Assembly: GCA_052387255.1 (NCBI GenBank)
Contig: JBQTJI010000022.1
Span: 1 to 11,161 of the forward strand
Source: JBBQXK01 sp052387255
Lineage (GTDB): Bacteria > Pseudomonadota > Alphaproteobacteria > Rhodobacterales > Rhodobacteraceae
Reading direction: 5' to 3'
DNA: 11,161 bases
Shown: positions 8,805-11,161 of the stretch, piece after piece
Layout of the letters: every line of letters starts with the position of its first letter
Position numbering within the stretch: the first letter of the stretch is position 1
Translations under genes and position numbers: made by a program
The notes under the pieces: model-generated
What the model saw: only the letters and a program-made list of their open reading frames with translations
Told to the model about the DNA's origin: nothing
Databases searched by the model: none

Positions 8805-9458
8805 TCACAGCGTGAAGGCCCGCGCCCGCCCGAACCCCGGCAGCACCGGCGCGCCGGCATTGAACGCATCGCGCCACGACACCGCCCCGCCCCGCCGGAT
8901 GCCGATGCGCACCACGCCGACGCCCGCCGCGACATAGGGCGCGCCGATGCGTCCGCCATCCTTGAGCTGGTCCAGGATCGGTTGGGGTACGCTTTCCACG
9001 CCGCCTTCGATCACGATCACGTCATAGGGGCCGTGCCGTGCCGCGCCCAGCGCCAGCGGCCCGGTCATGACGACGGCATTGTCCACCCCCTCGGCCGACA
9101 GGGTGCGCTCGGCCTCGGCGGCCAAGGCGGGGTCTTCCTCGACCGCGACCACCGCCTCGGCCAGCCGCGCCACCACGGCGGTCGAATAGCCCAGGCCCGC
9201 AGCCACGACCAGCACCATCTCGGAGCGCTGGATGTCCAGCGCGTCCAGCATCTTGGCCAGCGTGCGCGGGTCCAGCACCACGCGTCCGGGCGCCAGCGCG
9301 ATGTTGTCGCCGACATAGGCGGCCTCGCGCAGGTCAACGGGCACATAGGCCTCGCGCGGGACCGACAGCATGGCGTCGATGATCGGGAACTTGGTCACGT
9401 CCGACGGGCGCACCTGGGTGTCGACCATCATCATGCGGCGCCGGGCAAAGTCGGGCAT
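8805..9458 (-). CDS. Divergent protein-L-isoaspartate O-methyltransferase family protein
   Basis: This is a 217-residue cytosolic Rossmann-fold methyltransferase of the PCMT family, which repairs isoaspartyl residues using S-adenosylmethionine. The SAM pocket is visible: a glycine loop LVVAAGLGYSTAVVA (83-97), the acidic pair VEED (106-109), and YDVIVIEGGVESVPQPIL (145-162), aligned with the usual YDAIIVTAA..IP region. The family's QTIS segment before motif I is replaced by APGRVVLDPRT (56-66), so activity on isoaspartate is uncertain. The start MPDFARRRMM at 9458 has CGGAG 9 bases before it; the frame is open to 9503 but the extra 15 residues look non-coding. tolC follows after 35 bases. Placement directly before tolC is, as I recall, common in Alphaproteobacteria, which hints at an envelope-linked role. 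I see no good promoter in the 81-base gap after cobQ. Confidence 0.85.
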   Translation of the reverse strand: MPDFARRRMMMVDTQVRPSDVTKFPIIDAMLSVPREAYVPVDLREAAYVGDNIALAPGRVVLDPRTLAKMLDALDIQRSEMVLVVAAGLGYSTAVVARLAEAVVAVEEDPALAAEAERTLSAEGVDNAVVMTGPLALGAARHGPYDVIVIEGGVESVPQPILDQLKDGGRIGAPYVAAGVGVVRIGIRRGGAVSWRDAFNAGAPVLPGFGRARAFTL

Positions 9459-9539
9459 GGCTGAACGCTCCGGTCTAGTTCCTCGGGCCTTCTCTTGGCA
9501 CATTCCAACCGGCCCGGCAACTGCGGCGGGTGCGGGCGG

Positions 9540-10985
9540 TCAGCGCGCCAGGGCCAGCAGTCCCGCGACATCGAGATGTGCCTCGAGATGCAGCGCAAGG
9601 GCATCCAGCGTGGCCTCGACGGCAGCCTCGTGGGACGCGCCGCCCGACACGATTCCCGATTGCGCAAGCCAGGCCGCGCGAAACGCGTCGTCGGTGAACA
9701 GGCCGTGCAGATAGGTGCCCGTCACCTGCCCGTCCGCCGACACCGCCCCCTCGGGCCGCCCGCCGACATGGGCAAAGGGGCGCGCACAGCCGGGGCCGTC
9801 CGACCGCCCGATGTGGATTTCGTAGCCGGTGATCGTCGCACCCGTCGCCGCGTGGACGGCGGTCGTGCGGGTCAGCCGCTTGTCGCCGGACATCACCGTG
9901 TCGATGTCCAGCAGCCCCAGCCCCTCGGTCACGCCGGGCGCACCCTCATGGCCCTCGGGGTCGGCGATGGTCCGCCCCAGCATCTGGTAGCCGCCGCAGA
10001 GGCCCAGGATGCGCCCGCCCCGGCGGCGGTGCGCGGCCAGGTCGATGTCCCAGCCCTCGCCGCGCAGGAACGCGAGATCGGCGCGGGTCGATTTCGATCC
10101 GGGCAGGATGACGACGGCGGCATCGCCGGGAATGGCCTGCCCCGCCCGCAGCATGGTCAGCCGCACGCCCGGCTCCTGCGCGAGGGGATCGAGGTCATCG
10201 AAATTGGCGATGCGCGACAGGGTCAGGCAGACGACGTGCGACGGGCCGTCGCCGCTGCCCTGCGGCAGGTCGAGCGCGTCTTCGGCGGGCAGGCGGTGGG
10301 CGTCAGGAAACCACGGCAACACGCCGAACCCGCGCCAGCCGGTGCGCTGCGCGATGAACGCATAGCCGTCATCGAACAAGCGCGGGTCGCCCCGGAACCG
10401 GTTGACGATGAAACCGGCCACCATGGCGGCATCGTCGCGGTCGAGCACTGTCTGCGTGCCGACGATCTGGGCGATCACCCCGCCCCGGTCGATGTCGCCG
10501 ACCAGCACGACCGGGACATCTGCCGCCCGCGCGAAGCCCATGTTGGCGATGTCGCCCTTGCGCAGGTTCACCTCGGCGGGGCTGCCGGCCCCTTCGACGA
10601 TGACCAGGTCCGTGCCGGATTTCAGCCGGGCGAAGCTGTCCAGCACCGGGGCCATGAGACTGGGCTTCAGGCCCGCATAGTCGCGCGCCTTCACCGTGGC
10701 GATGCGCCGCCCCTGCACCACCACCTGAGAGCCGGTCTCGGCCTCGGGCTTCAGCAGGACGGGGTTCATGTCGGTGTGCGCATCCCGCCCGCAGGCCCGC
10801 GCCTGCAGCGCCTGCGCCCGCCCGATCTCGCCCCCGTCCGCTGTCACGGCGGCATTGTTCGACATGTTCTGCGGCTTGAACGGGGCCACGCTGATCCCCC
10901 GCCGCAAGGCCGCCCGGCACAGCCCCGCCACGATCAGCGACTTGCCGACGTTCGAGCCCGTCCCCTGGATCATCAGCGCGGGCAA
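9540..10985 (-). CDS. cobQ: Cobyric acid synthase (glutamine-hydrolysing), probable TTG start
   Basis: CobQ amidates the b, d, e and g side chains of adenosylcobyrinic acid a,c-diamide, using glutamine and ATP, in cobalamin synthesis. The N-terminal ATPase domain opens with the dethiobiotin-synthetase-like P-loop MIQGTGSNVGKS, followed by PFKPQNMSNNAAV and VIVEGAGSPAEVNL. The C-terminal class I amidotransferase domain has the nucleophile Cys330 in GLCGGYQMLG and His427 in TYLHGLF. Length from the TTG at 10985 is 481 residues, normal for the family. GGGAG stands 6 bases before that TTG. The ATG four codons on (10973) is the other choice, but its ribosome site would be 18 bases away. The frame is open to 11096; that extension lies in repeat sequence and is not coding. 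No other cobalamin gene is visible in the window. Confidence 0.95.
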   Translation of the reverse strand: MPALMIQGTGSNVGKSLIVAGLCRAALRRGISVAPFKPQNMSNNAAVTADGGEIGRAQALQARACGRDAHTDMNPVLLKPEAETGSQVVVQGRRIATVKARDYAGLKPSLMAPVLDSFARLKSGTDLVIVEGAGSPAEVNLRKGDIANMGFARAADVPVVLVGDIDRGGVIAQIVGTQTVLDRDDAAMVAGFIVNRFRGDPRLFDDGYAFIAQRTGWRGFGVLPWFPDAHRLPAEDALDLPQGSGDGPSHVVCLTLSRIANFDDLDPLAQEPGVRLTMLRAGQAIPGDAAVVILPGSKSTRADLAFLRGEGWDIDLAAHRRRGGRILGLCGGYQMLGRTIADPEGHEGAPGVTEGLGLLDIDTVMSGDKRLTRTTAVHAATGATITGYEIHIGRSDGPGCARPFAHVGGRPEGAVSADGQVTGTYLHGLFTDDAFRAAWLAQSGIVSGGASHEAAVEATLDALALHLEAHLDVAGLLALAR

Positions 10986-10991
10986 GGGGCA

Positions 10992-10997
10992 CTCCCG
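10992..10997 (-). promoter_or_regulatory. Ribosome binding site that decides the cobQ start
   Basis: CGGGAG on the minus strand, then TGCCCC and TTG. The spacing suits a TTG start at 10985, giving MPALMIQGTG, and not the ATG at 10973. Confidence 0.55.
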
Positions 10998-11020
10998 CGG
11001 GCTGGCGCCCTTGGGCCGGG

Positions 11021-11040
11021 CAAGGGGGCAAGCCCCCTTG
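11021..11040. repeat. Perfect 9-bp inverted repeat
   Basis: CAAGGGGGC (11021-11029) and GCCCCCTTG (11032-11040) are exact reverse complements separated by AA. In RNA the loop would open to about 4-6 bases. No T-run follows on either strand, so it is not a standard terminator. Confidence 0.8.
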
Positions 11041-11113
11041 GACCCCCGGCACCCGGCCCCCCCGCCACGCGGGCGCTGCCGCGCGCGGCGTCGCACCGGG
11101 CCCGACGGGTGCA

Positions 11114-11132
11114 GGGGGGCTGTCTGCCCCCC
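11114..11132. repeat. Perfect 7-bp inverted repeat with 5-base loop
   Basis: GGGGGGC (11114-11120), loop TGTCT, GCCCCCC (11126-11132). It is a strong GC hairpin without a T-run, part of the presumed dispersed repeat. Confidence 0.8.
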
Positions 11133-11161
11133 GCCTTCGGCTCCCCCCGAGGATACTTGGG

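Larger units (their letters stand above)
10998..11161. repeat. Non-coding, inverted-repeat-rich stretch, likely a dispersed Rhodobacteraceae intergenic repeat
   Basis: I see no gene in the stretch from just upstream of cobQ to the right edge. It holds G and C runs arranged as two perfect inverted repeats (11021-11040 and 11114-11132). A right-hand end reads, on the minus strand, CCAAGTATCCTCGG followed by GGGGAGCCGAAGGC. I recall very similar blocks (a 'ATCCTCGGGGG' head followed by a GGGGGCAGACAGCCCCC hairpin) at many intergenic sites in Paracoccus and related genomes. Copy number cannot be judged from one window. No promoter hexamers for cobQ are recognisable in it. Confidence 0.6.

Noticed and set aside
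7531..8937. Long plus-strand open frame (468 codons) opposite tolC
   Set aside because: Composition dominated by Arg, His, Gln and Gly; antisense to tolC, no ribosome site, no family features.
9508..9529. TTGG-N6-CCAA partial palindrome and nearby TTGCCG/TTGGAA hexamers upstream of the pcm-like gene
   Set aside because: Half-sites are only 4 bp and no -10 lies at a suitable distance; could be chance.
11040..11096. Upstream extension of cobQ with an ATG at 11096
   Set aside because: The added residues are Arg/Gly/Pro-rich repeat translation, and CobQ proteins normally begin just before the MIQGTGSNVGKS loop.

Overview
The base composition is very GC-rich. The gene set is topA, an MsbA-type exporter, ygfZ, efp, pcm-like, tolC, a PopZ-like gene and cobQ. 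Codon use and several Rhodobacterales-type small proteins point to an alphaproteobacterium of the family Rhodobacteraceae, with Paracoccus or a close relative the best guess. The window is chromosomal and mostly housekeeping. I see no phage, insertion sequence, CRISPR array, tRNA or rRNA.

Left part (1-4511). The first 595 codons of DNA topoisomerase I lie on the minus strand and run off the left edge just as the first C-terminal zinc motif begins. A good sigma70-type promoter for topA sits at 1838-1867. Divergent from it is a two-gene plus-strand operon: a half-size ABC exporter (1975-3735) followed 11 bases later by the folate-binding Fe-S maintenance protein YgfZ (3747-4511).

Middle part (4505-5935). 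A minus-strand pair, efp and then a GTG-started two-helix membrane protein, converges on ygfZ and overlaps its stop by 7 bases. The efp leader has a recognisable promoter and a small hairpin covering the candidate ribosome binding site. Divergent from efp is a 106-residue soluble protein of a Rhodobacterales-restricted type.

Right part (5987-11161). Five minus-strand genes follow one another. In transcription order they are cobQ, a divergent protein-L-isoaspartate methyltransferase homologue, a TolC-family outer membrane protein, a protein with the three-part layout of the polar organiser PopZ, and a small integral membrane protein. The last four are tightly packed. The PopZ-like gene also has its own good promoter. 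The 176 bases upstream of cobQ are non-coding, rich in inverted repeats, and look like a dispersed Rhodobacteraceae intergenic repeat that ends at the cobQ ribosome binding site.

The item most worth following is the PopZ-like gene (6590-7321): its ends match PopZ, its middle does not, and the tolC neighbour is the one I recall for popZ in Caulobacter. No wholly new system is evident.
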